DNA of 64,000 bases from Candidatus Formimonas warabiya (GTDB lineage Bacteria > Bacillota > Dehalobacteriia > Dehalobacteriales > Dehalobacteriaceae): assembly GCF_002777255.1 (NCBI RefSeq), contig NZ_CP017634.1, positions 3,856,903 to 3,920,902 of the forward strand, in the 5' to 3' direction. Position numbers and translations under genes: made by a program. Under the pieces are notes generated by a model, which was given only the letters and a program-made list of their open reading frames with translations, was not told the origin of the DNA and ran no database searches. Positions 9,352 to 17,429 of the stretch are shown here, piece by piece (the first letter of the stretch is position 1; each line of letters starts with the position of its first letter).

Positions 9352-10812
9352 TTATTCGTTGATTCCCGCCAATTCTTTCGCCCGCGCCATAAGCTGCTTG
9401 GATTTACGCCGGAACATCGCCCGGATCATCACGCGCTGGGTCTCGGGAGCTCCCCCGCCCAGAACCGATTCCGCCGGGATCACGGAAGACTGCCCGGAGA
9501 GATACTCGATCAGGCGGGTGATTCTGATGCGGTTTTCTGTTTTGACACCTTCCACTCCGGCAAAGTATTTGTTCACATAGGCACCAATCACCGGGCTCTT
9601 TAGGTCCTTCTCGCTTGGCATTGTACAGAGCAGCCCTCCGGCAATATCATAGGCCTGTTGCGCGGCGATGCACACGGCCTTGCCGCCCTGGAGCTTGGCG
9701 GCGTTGACCAGGCTGGTTTCCGGCTGGAATACCCCGGCCGGCGTGCGGGAGCCAAAACGGGCCGCCCCGATGGCACATCCGTAAGACAATTCCGAGTTAA
9801 ACATGATGTCGGTCATCTTTTCCTTGACATGCTCCGTTTTGGCCAGGCCGGCATACTCGACGGACACCTGGAGCGCCCCCAGAATCAGGTCGCAGTGGCC
9901 GGATTTGCACCCGCAGAAGGCCAGCCTGTGGTAATTGGCGAAAAGCCCTACCAGGGGACCGGCAAATTCCGTTTCCCCGTACATGAAAACCCTGTCCCAG
10001 GGTACGAAGACATTGTCAAAAACCACCAGGGAAGCACCATGAACCCCATATTTGTAGTTCCCCACATCGATATCTGAATTTTCCAGGGATCTTCTCAGGG
10101 TACAAGCCGGAGATTCAAAAATATGGGTAATTCCTGCGGCGTCGGCAGGAATGGCAAAAGCCAGGGCATAAGCCTTATCGTCAGGAGTCATGGCTTCCGT
10201 AGGCAGGATCAAATTCTCATGGGCATGCAGGGCCCCGGACTGATGGGCCTTGGCGCCTTTGACGATGATTCCCTCCGGCGTTTCCCGGACCACATGAAGA
10301 TAAACATCTGGATCCGGCTGCTTGCTGGGCCCCAGCCGGCGGTCCCCTTTGGCGTCAGTGACCATGCCGCTTACCGCCAGGTCCTTTTCCTGGACCTCCT
10401 TGAGCCATTTCTGAACTCTTTGATGATAAGTGGTGCCATTCTTCATATCCATGTCGTAGGTGGTGGCATAGATGGCGTTAATGGCATCGGACCCGACACA
10501 GCGGGCGCCGACACAACCGCCGTGCCGGGGGGTAAGATTTTTAAGCTGCTGGACACGGCGCACCAGATCGTCAGGTTCCGTATGAATATTGGTGAACATA
10601 TTGATTTTTTGTCCATCAAAATGGGACCTGCACGTATAGGTGCTTTCGTTTTCCGGCTCATGAGCCAGGTCATAGGATAGCGCGATGGCGTTAAAAGTGG
10701 GCCGGAGCTCAGGATGCTCCACCAGGTTTGGCACCAATTCCCCCCTGATATACACCCTGGTGTGCATTTTTGGGATGCTTTCCAGATACTGCCTTCCAGT
10801 CATTAAAGGCAT
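9352..10812 (-). CDS. abfD: 4-hydroxybutyryl-CoA dehydratase / vinylacetyl-CoA delta-isomerase
   Basis: 486 aa, member of the 4-hydroxyphenylacetate 3-hydroxylase/AbfD family. The FAD and [4Fe-4S] enzyme converts 4-hydroxybutyryl-CoA to crotonyl-CoA. The known cluster ligands of the clostridial enzyme (Cys99, Cys103, His292, Cys299) correspond to Cys105, His295 and Cys302 here, with Lys303 after the last. The first pair reads C100-VGAR-C105, one residue wider than the published CxxxC. AGGAGG lies 9 nt before the ATG. It is the first gene of the operon and lies directly behind a sigma-54 promoter. No 4-hydroxybutyrate dehydrogenase or CoA-transferase is in the window. Confidence 0.9.
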   Translation of the reverse strand: MPLMTGRQYLESIPKMHTRVYIRGELVPNLVEHPELRPTFNAIALSYDLAHEPENESTYTCRSHFDGQKINMFTNIHTEPDDLVRRVQQLKNLTPRHGGCVGARCVGSDAINAIYATTYDMDMKNGTTYHQRVQKWLKEVQEKDLAVSGMVTDAKGDRRLGPSKQPDPDVYLHVVRETPEGIIVKGAKAHQSGALHAHENLILPTEAMTPDDKAYALAFAIPADAAGITHIFESPACTLRRSLENSDIDVGNYKYGVHGASLVVFDNVFVPWDRVFMYGETEFAGPLVGLFANYHRLAFCGCKSGHCDLILGALQVSVEYAGLAKTEHVKEKMTDIMFNSELSYGCAIGAARFGSRTPAGVFQPETSLVNAAKLQGGKAVCIAAQQAYDIAGGLLCTMPSEKDLKSPVIGAYVNKYFAGVEGVKTENRIRITRLIEYLSGQSSVIPAESVLGGGAPETQRVMIRAMFRRKSKQLMARAKELAGINE

Positions 10813-10863
10813 TGCGTACGTCCTCCTTTGTCTAAAATGTTTTGTGACTTGTTTTTAGGACAT

Positions 10864-10880
10864 TGCAATTCCTTTGCCAA
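10864..10880 (-). promoter_or_regulatory. sigma-54 (-24/-12) promoter of the abfD operon
   Basis: On the minus strand the sequence is TTGGCAAAGGAATTGC, with GG and GC exactly 10 nt apart as sigma-54 requires. Transcription would begin near 10853, about 40 nt before the abfD ATG. Confidence 0.85.
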
Positions 10881-10930
10881 GGATTCTAGCCGGTTTTTAC
10901 GCCTTTTGGAGTCATTTTTCCGCAATCCTA

Positions 10931-10944
10931 TTTCATTTTTGAAA
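10931..10944. promoter_or_regulatory. palindromic activator site 1 upstream of abfD
   Basis: TTTCATTTTTGAAA, a TTTCA-N4-TGAAA inverted repeat, centred about 66 bp upstream of the centre of the -24/-12 promoter. It matches site 2 in 13 of 14 bases. Position and symmetry fit an enhancer site for a Fis-type activator. Confidence 0.65.
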
Positions 10945-10994
10945 GAGCACATGAGTGAAATCACTATTTTCCTGATTGCATTTTTGGAATCCCT

Positions 10995-11008
10995 TTTCAC
11001 TTTTGAAA
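10995..11008. promoter_or_regulatory. palindromic activator site 2 upstream of abfD
   Basis: TTTCACTTTTGAAA. Its centre is 64 bp, about six helical turns, from site 1, so both sites face the same side of the DNA. Confidence 0.65.
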
Positions 11009-11193
11009 TTAAGCATAATTCCTATCAGTGGTCATGGTCGGGAAGGCAGTAAAAAGGTGGGAAAATCGCTGGGGTTAACAAAAAAAACCTGCCCCAACAT
11101 ATTAAGGGCAGGCTTGCTAGGAGCATCGCTCATTCAATTTATGTAGCAGTTCTTTTACGGCAACAGAGCTAAAGTTTTTCTTCTGAAATTTTA
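11009..11193. other. rest of the abfD upstream intergenic region
   Basis: Apart from the promoter, the two palindromes and a terminator, the 10813-11193 gap has no convincing gene. The short frames in it lack ribosome sites. Confidence 0.5.
11086..11114 (-). terminator. intrinsic terminator, minus strand
   Basis: CCTGCCC pairs with GGGCAGG around an AT-rich loop, followed on the minus strand by eight T residues. It would end leftward transcripts from the 11194-11433 reading frame before they enter the abfD regulatory region. Confidence 0.75.
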
Positions 11194-11433
11194 TCAAATT
11201 CTGGGTGGCTGGTGAAAAAAGCTATATGACTTTTTTATAAAATGGGGTTGGACGGAAAACTCGATCGTCTGATCGTCCCTTTTGTCTTTGATAAATATTT
11301 TTAGCGGATGATCCATCTTTTCATAAGGGAAAAAATCTCCCTCTGTGCCAAAATCTACCCAATCATTTTCTGATTCATACTGGGCCCAATGGGATCTTGC
11401 ATAATGGATTCCCACCTCATCCACTACTTCCAC
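11194..11433 (-). CDS. hypothetical protein, probably a gene fragment
   Basis: 79 aa beginning at a GTG with no good ribosome site, only a few bases from a REP palindrome. The composition is that of a soluble, acidic protein (DFGTEGDFFPYEKMDHPLKIFIKDKRDD) and a terminator follows. It looks like the C-terminal remnant of a longer gene cut by the repeat. No family is recognised. Confidence 0.4.
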   Translation of the reverse strand: MEVVDEVGIHYARSHWAQYESENDWVDFGTEGDFFPYEKMDHPLKIFIKDKRDDQTIEFSVQPHFIKKSYSFFHQPPRI

Positions 11434-11438
11434 CTCAA

Positions 11439-11473
11439 CGAGTGAGTCAGGGGACGGTTCCCTGACTCACTCG
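11439..11473. repeat. REP-like palindrome R1
   Basis: A perfect 14-bp inverted repeat (arms CGAGTGAGTCAGGG) around the 7-base loop GACGGTT. Related units lie at 11647-11678 and, inverted, at 12909-12940. Confidence 0.85.
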
Positions 11474-11646
11474 AAAAATCTTGAATTCCCATCTTCTTCA
11501 GCGAAACCTTGCCTTGAAAACGCTATGATTATGGCTAGAATCCAAGCAACCCGTAAAAAAAGTTTTAATTTACCCTCCCTGTTTTTAACAGTATCCTCCA
11601 TCATTTCATTTATTAGACAGATTGTTTTTCAAAAAAGTTCCCTTTC

Positions 11647-11678
11647 GATGAGTCAGGGGACGGTTCCTTGACTCACTC
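11647..11678. repeat. REP-like palindrome R2
   Basis: Same core (GGGGACGGTTC) and GAGTGAGTC-type arms as R1, with small mismatches in the left arm. It directly abuts the breakpoint of the inverted ATPase segment. Confidence 0.8.
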
Positions 11679-11679
11679 T

Positions 11680-12000
11680 ACATTTATAATCCACCATAAA
11701 GGAATTAATTGCTTTTTCCCAGTTCTTGACTTCTTGAATTTCATCAAATAAAAAATAATATTTAAGGTTTTTACTGATTTTTGATTTTACAAAAGCGTAT
11801 AGACTTTTAGCATTATCTATCTCAGTGTATTCCATAGACTCAAAGTTAATATAGAGGATGTTCTCATCGCTGATTCCGCGTTGTCTCAATTCTTCTTTCA
11901 GCATCAGTAAAATTGCTGATTTACCGCTTCTTCTAATGCCGGTCAACACTTTGATCAAAGGCTTATCAATAAATGTCCTTAGTTGTTCTAAATAGTGTTC
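11680..12000 (-). pseudogene. inverted 5' part of a DUF4143-type AAA ATPase gene
   Basis: Read on the minus strand this encodes EHYLEQLRTFIDKPLIKVLTGIRRSGKS (given here in parts: HYLEQLRTF, then Walker A GIRRSGKS), YYFLFDEIQEV as Walker B, and ends at MVDYKC. That is the N-terminal third of an ATP-binding DUF4143 protein. The rest of the gene is on the opposite strand starting at 12007. The frame then runs into the REP sequence and stops. Inverting about 320 bp would rejoin the two halves as VDYKC-DIYITGSNSK, which is the usual family order. Only the first few codons are missing. Confidence 0.85.
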
Positions 12001-12891
12001 ACTGCCGACATTTATATTACCGGTTCAAATTCAAAGCTATTGTCCTCCGAGCTTGCTACTTATATTGCCGGAAGATATATTAAAATCAATGTGACGCCTT
12101 TATCCTTTAAAGAAAACCTGGAGTTTAAAAAAATACTTACCGGAACAGAACCTACAGACATTCAAAAGGAATTTATCCGGTATCTCCGGCTTGGCGGATT
12201 CCCTGTTATTCATACAGCAAACTATTCTTATGAAGATGCATATAAAATCATTAATGATATTTATGCTTCCGCTACACTGCGAGATATTGTCCAACGCCAT
12301 CGTATCCGGAATATTGAGTTGTTGGAAAAGGTTGTAAAATATGTGTTTGAGAATATCGGAAATATGTTTTCTGCAAAAAAGGTAGCAGATTATTTTAAAA
12401 ATCAACAGAGAAAGATTGATATTGAAACAGTTTATAACTATCTGGATGCTCTTGAAGCTGCATTTATTATCTATCGTGTCCCAAGATATGATTTAAGGGG
12501 CAAAGAGGTTTTGCGAACCAATGAGAAATACTTTATTGGCGATCAGGGATTGAAATATGCTGTGATGGGCTATAAGGATAGAGATATATCGGGCATTCTT
12601 GAAAACATTGTCTTTTTGGAGCTCAAACGCAAAGGATATCAGGTATATGTAGGAAAGTTTGACGATAAGGAAATTGACTTTGTCGCAGAAAAAAAAGATC
12701 AAAAGATTTATGTTCAAGTCGCCTATAAATTATCGGAAGAGGCAACAATAGAAAAAGAATTTGGAGCGCTGCTTGGAGTTAGAGACCATTACCCAAAGTA
12801 TGTTATTACAATGGAAGATTTTTGGCAGGATAACATAGAGGGCATCAAGCATAAAAACCTTGCAGATTTTCTGCTGATGGATGAATATTGA
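12001..12891 (+). pseudogene. 3' part of the same DUF4143-type ATPase gene
   Basis: The plus-strand frame (open from 11995) starts at the sensor motif DIYITGSNSKLLSSELATYIAGRY and continues through the winged-helix part and the DUF4143 nuclease-like C-terminus (GILENIVFLELKRKGYQVYVGKFDDKEIDFV). It lacks Walker A and B, which lie inverted at 11680-12000, so a working ATPase cannot be made. Such proteins are common accessory ATPases of uncertain role in clostridia. AT content is higher than in the flanking operons. Confidence 0.85.
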
Positions 12892-12908
12892 TTGGCAGGG
12901 TGGGGCAG

Positions 12909-12940
12909 AGAACCGTCCCCTGACTCACCCTGACTCACTT
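12909..12940. repeat. REP-like unit R3, opposite orientation
   Basis: Contains GAACCGTCCCCTGACTCAC, the reverse complement of the R1/R2 core and arm, followed by a second TGACTCACT. With R2 it brackets the broken ATPase gene. Confidence 0.75.
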
Positions 12941-12955
12941 CCTTAATATTTTTCA

Positions 12956-13366
12956 TCATTTCTCTTCAGATCTTTGAGCTGGGTAAAATGCTTTGGGCAA
13001 AAAATATCCTAATAACAAGGAGAAATACGTAACGTTATCCCCTATACACCTACGGATTAACCCAAAAATAAATACAATAGCGGGTGCGTCGGTGAGAAAA
13101 TACAATATAGTAAATAAAACTATTAATAATGAAAATGCTGCTAAACCAAGATTAGGAATGTTCACAATAAGTTTTTCTTTTCTATTAAAAAGATCCAGAA
13201 TATTGGGATATGATAAATAAAGTCCTAACAAGAAAGGGTAGATCATGGTCCAAATAATATTTATATAAAATAATTTTTTAACTATGGGTGAAATAATCAT
13301 TATCATGTGAAAAAAAAGAATTAGCAAAAGTACATGAATTAGAATATGTAAATATTTCTTTTCCAT
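12956..13366 (-). CDS. small integral membrane protein, unknown
   Basis: 136 aa from an ATG preceded by GGGAGGT; the longer frame lies in a terminator hairpin and is not used. About four hydrophobic segments are visible (HILIHVLLLILFFHMIMII, a YINIIWTMIYPFLLGLYL stretch, LAAFSLLIVLFTILYFL, and a C-terminal one). No family is recognised. It follows the two paralogous secreted-protein genes but is separated by a hairpin. Confidence 0.65.
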   Translation of the reverse strand: MEKKYLHILIHVLLLILFFHMIMIISPIVKKLFYINIIWTMIYPFLLGLYLSYPNILDLFNRKEKLIVNIPNLGLAAFSLLIVLFTILYFLTDAPAIVFIFGLIRRCIGDNVTYFSLLLGYFLPKAFYPAQRSEEK

Positions 13367-13380
13367 TACATTACCTCCCA

Positions 13381-13420
13381 AAAGTAGGGTTTCTACAACA
13401 TTTCGTAGAAACCCTACTTT
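13381..13420 (-). terminator. intrinsic terminator after the secreted-protein pair
   Basis: A perfect 16-bp stem (arm AAAGTAGGGTTTCTAC) with an 8-nt loop, 20 bp after the stop of the 13440 gene. On the minus strand it is followed by a short T-run. Confidence 0.7.
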
Positions 13421-13439
13421 ATGCAATTAACAATTGTAA

Positions 13440-14189
13440 TTATTCTATGTGGTCATTAGTGAAACTGAAGTTCCAATTAGCTGTTCCTCTAGTTAATTTA
13501 ACTGTAGAAGTCATGCCAATACTCGCAGAACCCTGCCATTTTACTACATATTTTGTAAAACCGGTATTGTAGGCGTATGCATTAGCTGTGGGAGTTTGAG
13601 TGTATTTTTGCTTAACAGAAGGTCCACTATCTATAGTCATTCCACTACAATAATATTGTACCGTCCTATTAGAAAGAGAAACCTGAGCATCCTGTATTTG
13701 CCATCCGCCATTAACTTTTGTTAATAAATAACCGGTGTTATCTAAACTATCTGTTACTGTGTTCCAATAAACTGTTGAATATGCCAGTACAGAACCTGTA
13801 CTATCCCCGTCCTCATCATCATAATGACCCGTTCCTTGAATCGAAAAATCACTACTTTTAATTTCTACAAAGGTGGTCACTGCTACTGTCTTTTCCGTAC
13901 TGCCATCCTTTTTCTTTATTTCCTTAAGTACTTGGGCAGTGGTGAATGATTCCAGTTTTTTAGAATTACCATGGGATTCTAAAAATACATTTTGTTTTTT
14001 TATAAATGGTTGAACATTTAAATCACTTTTACCGTTTTTTGCCCGTGAGAGAAGTTGATTAATATCAGTTATTTCAGCTTTTTCAATCACTACCAGATCA
14101 TTGCTTTTTGGGGTGTCCATTGCATAAACGGCACCAGTAAACAGCATTAATAAACAAACTAACGAAATTAGAAAAGTTAACTTTTTCAT
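13440..14189 (-). CDS. exported protein, paralogue of the next gene
   Basis: 249 aa with an N-terminal signal peptide (KKLTFLISLVCLLMLFTGAVYA, cleavage after AYA-like site). The mature part is polar. It shares blocks with the 14245 protein: TAQVLKE, GSTEKT(V/I)AVTTFV, AYST-YW, GGW-I-DAQVSLS, TGFTKYV, KLTRGTANW. Function is unknown; the beta-rich, Gly/Thr-rich C-terminus suggests a surface or extracellular role. The two genes are a tandem duplication. Confidence 0.8.
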   Translation of the reverse strand: MKKLTFLISLVCLLMLFTGAVYAMDTPKSNDLVVIEKAEITDINQLLSRAKNGKSDLNVQPFIKKQNVFLESHGNSKKLESFTTAQVLKEIKKKDGSTEKTVAVTTFVEIKSSDFSIQGTGHYDDEDGDSTGSVLAYSTVYWNTVTDSLDNTGYLLTKVNGGWQIQDAQVSLSNRTVQYYCSGMTIDSGPSVKQKYTQTPTANAYAYNTGFTKYVVKWQGSASIGMTSTVKLTRGTANWNFSFTNDHIE

Positions 14190-14244
14190 ATTCGTCCTCC
14201 CTTAGTTAATTATATTAACATTTTTACTTGCTTAGCACCAGTCC

Positions 14245-14979
14245 TTATGAAATAAAGTTATCGAAAAACAAATACCAATTTGCTGTTCCTCTGGTTAATT
14301 TAACTTCGGTAGAAACACCAACACTAAAACCAAGATCGAATCCATGACAAACATATTTTGTAAAACCTGTACTGTAGGAGAATGTGTTACTTGTTGGAGT
14401 TTTAGTGACGTGTTGGGTTGTAACAGCAGGTCCACCATCTGCACCTGCTCCATTGCAATTATAAATAACCTTCCTACTAGAAAGAGAAACTTGAGCATCC
14501 TCTATTCTCCAACCACCGCTAGCTCTTGTTAACAAATAACAGGTGTTATTAACAGAATCCGTAATTGTAGACCAGTAACGTGTTGAATATGCTACCACAG
14601 CGCCAGTCGAATCAGGTTTCTCATCGTTATAACTACCACCTCCTAGGGGAACAATTACAAATGTAGTCACTGCAATAGTCTTTTCAGTACTGCCATTTTG
14701 TTTTTTTGTTTCCTTAAGCACTTGAGCAGTCGAGTATGTCTGCAGTTCTTTAGAATCCCCTTGGGATCGTAAAAATGCCTTTTCATTTTTTATAAATGGT
14801 TTAACATCACAGTCAGTTATGCCATTTTTTGCCCGTAAGAAAAGCTGGTCTACATCAGTTATTTCGGCATTGTTAATCAATGTGACATCATTATCTTTTG
14901 GAGCTTCCTTTGCATAAACTGCAACAGTACATAGTATTAGGATACAAATTAACGAAAAAACAATCGTAATCTTTTTCAT
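14245..14979 (-). CDS. exported protein, paralogue of the previous gene
   Basis: 244 aa with signal peptide (KKITIVFSLICILILCTVAVYA). It aligns along its full length with the 13440 protein. It differs most in the middle, where it has VPLGGGSYNDEKPDSTG against HYDDEDGDSTG. Ribosome site TAGGAGGTAGT precedes the ATG. No recognised family. The pair may be co-transcribed, being 56 bp apart. Confidence 0.8.
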   Translation of the reverse strand: MKKITIVFSLICILILCTVAVYAKEAPKDNDVTLINNAEITDVDQLFLRAKNGITDCDVKPFIKNEKAFLRSQGDSKELQTYSTAQVLKETKKQNGSTEKTIAVTTFVIVPLGGGSYNDEKPDSTGAVVAYSTRYWSTITDSVNNTCYLLTRASGGWRIEDAQVSLSSRKVIYNCNGAGADGGPAVTTQHVTKTPTSNTFSYSTGFTKYVCHGFDLGFSVGVSTEVKLTRGTANWYLFFDNFIS

Positions 14980-15251
14980 ATACTACTACCTCCTAAGTAA
15001 ATATTTGTAAAATGTGGGCACCATTGAAATAATTTATTTTACTGTAAATTTAAAATTTATTTCCTTTTTCCTGAACTATGCTTACAGTATGGTTGAAAGA
15101 GCCTCATGCCTTCTTTAGTCCATTATGAACTAATTTCCCTTCCTCAGATAAACGGCATTCTAATCACCTCCAACTGTAAATCCATGGATGCCTTCAAATA
15201 ATACGCCTTCGTACTCCCCGAATTTAGGAGATTTTTTAATAAAGATCAAAT
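14980..15251 (-). other. intergenic region with possible coding remnant
   Basis: The minus strand between about 15107 and 15250 can be read as GVLFEGIHGFTVGGD-stop and, one frame over, as CRLSEEGKLVHNGLKKA-stop. Both look protein-like but have no start, so this may be the decayed end of a lost gene. The rest is AT-rich with no other feature seen. Confidence 0.3.
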
Positions 15252-15713
15252 TTATTCACAATAATTTTCATCGTAGACACTGACAGATTCATAATCAGCG
15301 CCTTTATAAACTTTAGCGCTAATGGTCAGCCTGTAAGTATACCCCCTGGTAACGTAGTAGCTCTCGTTACATACTAATTCATTTCCCATTTCCTCTAAGC
15401 CACTCCATGTTTTAACGGTTGTTAATGTACCTGACGTGCTTTTCCGTTGCAGTGTCACCGTAGCAGTGATTTTGGTTACACCCACTTTACCTAAAACACG
15501 TGCATAAGCATTTGCTTCGGCTCCGGAAAAAGATAGCTCTGCTTTTATACTGTCCGTGTTTTGCCAATATGGTGTAATGATTTGGTTCGAAATCGCCCTA
15601 AAAACGTTTTGATTTTCCTGCATCACCCCAGTGTCTGCAGCCCGTGCCCCCGCACTCACAGATACACACATGATCACTGCTGCCAACAGGGAAAATAGTT
15701 TCTTTGCTTTCAT
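15252..15713 (-). CDS. small exported protein, unknown
   Basis: 153 aa with a signal peptide (LFSLLAAVIMCVSVSAGARA). The mature domain has alternating short strands (ATVTLQRKSTSGTLTTVKTW, YYVTRGYTYRLTISAKVY) and two cysteines, one five residues before and one just before the end region, suggesting a compact beta-sandwich. AGGAGGTGAG precedes the ATG. No family recognised. Confidence 0.75.
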   Translation of the reverse strand: MKAKKLFSLLAAVIMCVSVSAGARAADTGVMQENQNVFRAISNQIITPYWQNTDSIKAELSFSGAEANAYARVLGKVGVTKITATVTLQRKSTSGTLTTVKTWSGLEEMGNELVCNESYYVTRGYTYRLTISAKVYKGADYESVSVYDENYCE

Positions 15714-15857
15714 TTTGGCTCACCTCCTTTTTTAATATCCCGATATTGAATCATTTATAATAAAAACGATAGGGTAAGGTAATTTGTTACAAAAAAAACA
15801 AAATTTATTAACAAAATTTTTTATTAATTTAACAAATACCCACTTGACCGAAGTTGA

Positions 15858-15916
15858 GATATAAAAAGCCCCGTAATATTTTCAAGTTAAGAAAATATTA
15901 CGGGGCTTTTTATATC
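15858..15916. terminator. very strong bidirectional terminator
   Basis: A perfect 26-bp stem with a 7-nt loop (AAGTTAA); the GC core AGCCCCGTAATATT is flanked by A/T runs on both sides. It ends the sigma/anti-sigma transcript on the minus strand, 6 bp after its stop. Confidence 0.9.
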
Positions 15917-15922
15917 TGTTTT

Positions 15923-16633
15923 TCACTTATTTACGGCCACACTTTCCGCAATTTTTAGCAACTCATTTTTATCAAGGTAGGAAATAAGCTCAAAATGATA
16001 TACACTGTTTCGCCAAATGATGATCGTCCTGTCCGCTTTAGTTTTTCCTTCGAATAAATAAGCAGGATATCCTCCAATATCTATTTTCATAAAATTAGTA
16101 TTTTCGTTGTCTACTGCCATTGAACCGCTTTCCTTTAAGGGAGTTTGGTCAAATATGATCTCATTTCCCTGGCTGTTTAGATATTTTGTGGTAAAGCCTG
16201 CCCCTGCTTTCCTGGTTTCTTTTTCCTTAAAGCCATCAGGAATATATCCCAACCGGTAGGGAGATTTTTGAAAATCAGTATTTTCCTCCTTAAAACTAAA
16301 CCGGATAAATTCCTTTTGGTATTCCATAATGGTATTTAATACCTGAACCCGGGATGCCTCTACGCTCATTAACACACCAAAGGATCCAACCAATAAAATA
16401 GCAACAACAGCGGCGATTTTCCCTCCAAAGCGTGTCATTTGCCTGATTCTCGTTTTATGCCGGTAATTTTTGATCGTTTTTTCCATTCTTGCAGTCAATT
16501 CCAGCGACACTGGGTGGATTTTTGCCAGTTCCTCTTCCGAAGGCAGCTGCTCCATTCTTTTTTCAAAATCTTCTTCTAACGCAATGGCCAGCATAGCATC
16601 AAACAATTTTTCCTGTTGTTGTTCTTTATTCAT
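15923..16633 (-). CDS. anti-sigma / DUF4367 membrane protein (internal start)
   Basis: 236 aa from an ATG with its own ribosome site (AAGGAGGGGCTGTACC). An N-terminal cytoplasmic helical part (EKLFDAMLAIALEEDFEKRM) is followed by one membrane span (IAAVVAILLVGSFGVLM) and an extracellular DUF4367-like domain (YIPDGFKEKETRKAG). Such proteins hold the partner ECF sigma factor at the membrane. The frame is also open upstream into the sigma gene because of an apparent 1-nt change (see the fused entry). The internal start should still work. Confidence 0.8.
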   Translation of the reverse strand: MNKEQQQEKLFDAMLAIALEEDFEKRMEQLPSEEELAKIHPVSLELTARMEKTIKNYRHKTRIRQMTRFGGKIAAVVAILLVGSFGVLMSVEASRVQVLNTIMEYQKEFIRFSFKEENTDFQKSPYRLGYIPDGFKEKETRKAGAGFTTKYLNSQGNEIIFDQTPLKESGSMAVDNENTNFMKIDIGGYPAYLFEGKTKADRTIIIWRNSVYHFELISYLDKNELLKIAESVAVNK

Positions 16634-17179
16634 GGTACAGCCCCTCCTTCCCCAATATTTCCCGCAGCTTTTTTTGGCGCGATGTAACCGCACCCGTACA
16701 TGATCGTCGGTGATATGAAGAATTTTAGCTATTTCTTTATCGTCATAATTATATACATATTTGAGATACAGTGCATCGGTATATTTGTGATCCAGATGTG
16801 AGATGCACTGCAAAAGTAGCTTGTACCCATCAGCGGCCGTAACAAAATCCGCTGGAGATGACTCATTACTTTCTAACGTATACGCCACATCATCAAGAGC
16901 AATTTGAGCAATTTTTTTGCTTTTTCTTAGGATATCAAGGGAAGTATTTCTTGTGATAATAACGATTAAACCCTTCGATTTGTTACAGGATATATCCGAA
17001 AATTTATCCAAACAGACAATAATTTTAAGAAATGACTCATGCACGGCATCTTCGGCGAATTGTCTGTCTTGTAAAACAGAGTAAGCTACATAATACATGA
17101 GCTGCTTGTATTGTATGTAAATTTGTTCCACTTTGTCGCGTTCACTTTGACTTTCGATAGCCATCAAATAAATCAACAT
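15923..17179 (-). CDS. ECF sigma factor read in frame into its anti-sigma gene (likely frameshift)
   Basis: As given, one frame of 418 aa joins a sigma-70 family ECF factor (region 2 AEDAVHESFLKIIV; region 4 DKEIAKILHITDDHVRVRLHRAKK) to the membrane anti-sigma protein. The joint lies at a run of seven A on the minus strand (16669-16675). With eight A the sigma frame would read RAKKKLREILGKEGLYHE and stop, overlapping the anti-sigma ATG, which is the usual end of this sigma family. So the sequence shows a 1-nt deletion, a homopolymer error, or a slippage site. Start chosen at MLIYLMAIES behind AAAGGGACAATC. Confidence 0.75.
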   Translation of the reverse strand: MLIYLMAIESQSERDKVEQIYIQYKQLMYYVAYSVLQDRQFAEDAVHESFLKIIVCLDKFSDISCNKSKGLIVIITRNTSLDILRKSKKIAQIALDDVAYTLESNESSPADFVTAADGYKLLLQCISHLDHKYTDALYLKYVYNYDDKEIAKILHITDDHVRVRLHRAKKSCGKYWGRRGCTMNKEQQQEKLFDAMLAIALEEDFEKRMEQLPSEEELAKIHPVSLELTARMEKTIKNYRHKTRIRQMTRFGGKIAAVVAILLVGSFGVLMSVEASRVQVLNTIMEYQKEFIRFSFKEENTDFQKSPYRLGYIPDGFKEKETRKAGAGFTTKYLNSQGNEIIFDQTPLKESGSMAVDNENTNFMKIDIGGYPAYLFEGKTKADRTIIIWRNSVYHFELISYLDKNELLKIAESVAVNK

Positions 17180-17429
17180 GATTGTCCCTTTCTTTATGGC
17201 TTTCCTCAAGTATGCAAAAAGAAAATTTACAAATTTTTCGTCGCCATTACTAGGATAAGAAATCTGGCTTTTTATGTAATATTATCATATTTTTATGTTT
17301 ATTTCCATCTATGGTCTTAGTTGACAATTATCCATTTTTATAAATCCAAAAAATTTATGCCTTCCATGCATTTTAACTTTTATTCTGTGAGATACTATCA
17401 GTACGTTAAAAAAAGGGAGGCGAGTACAA

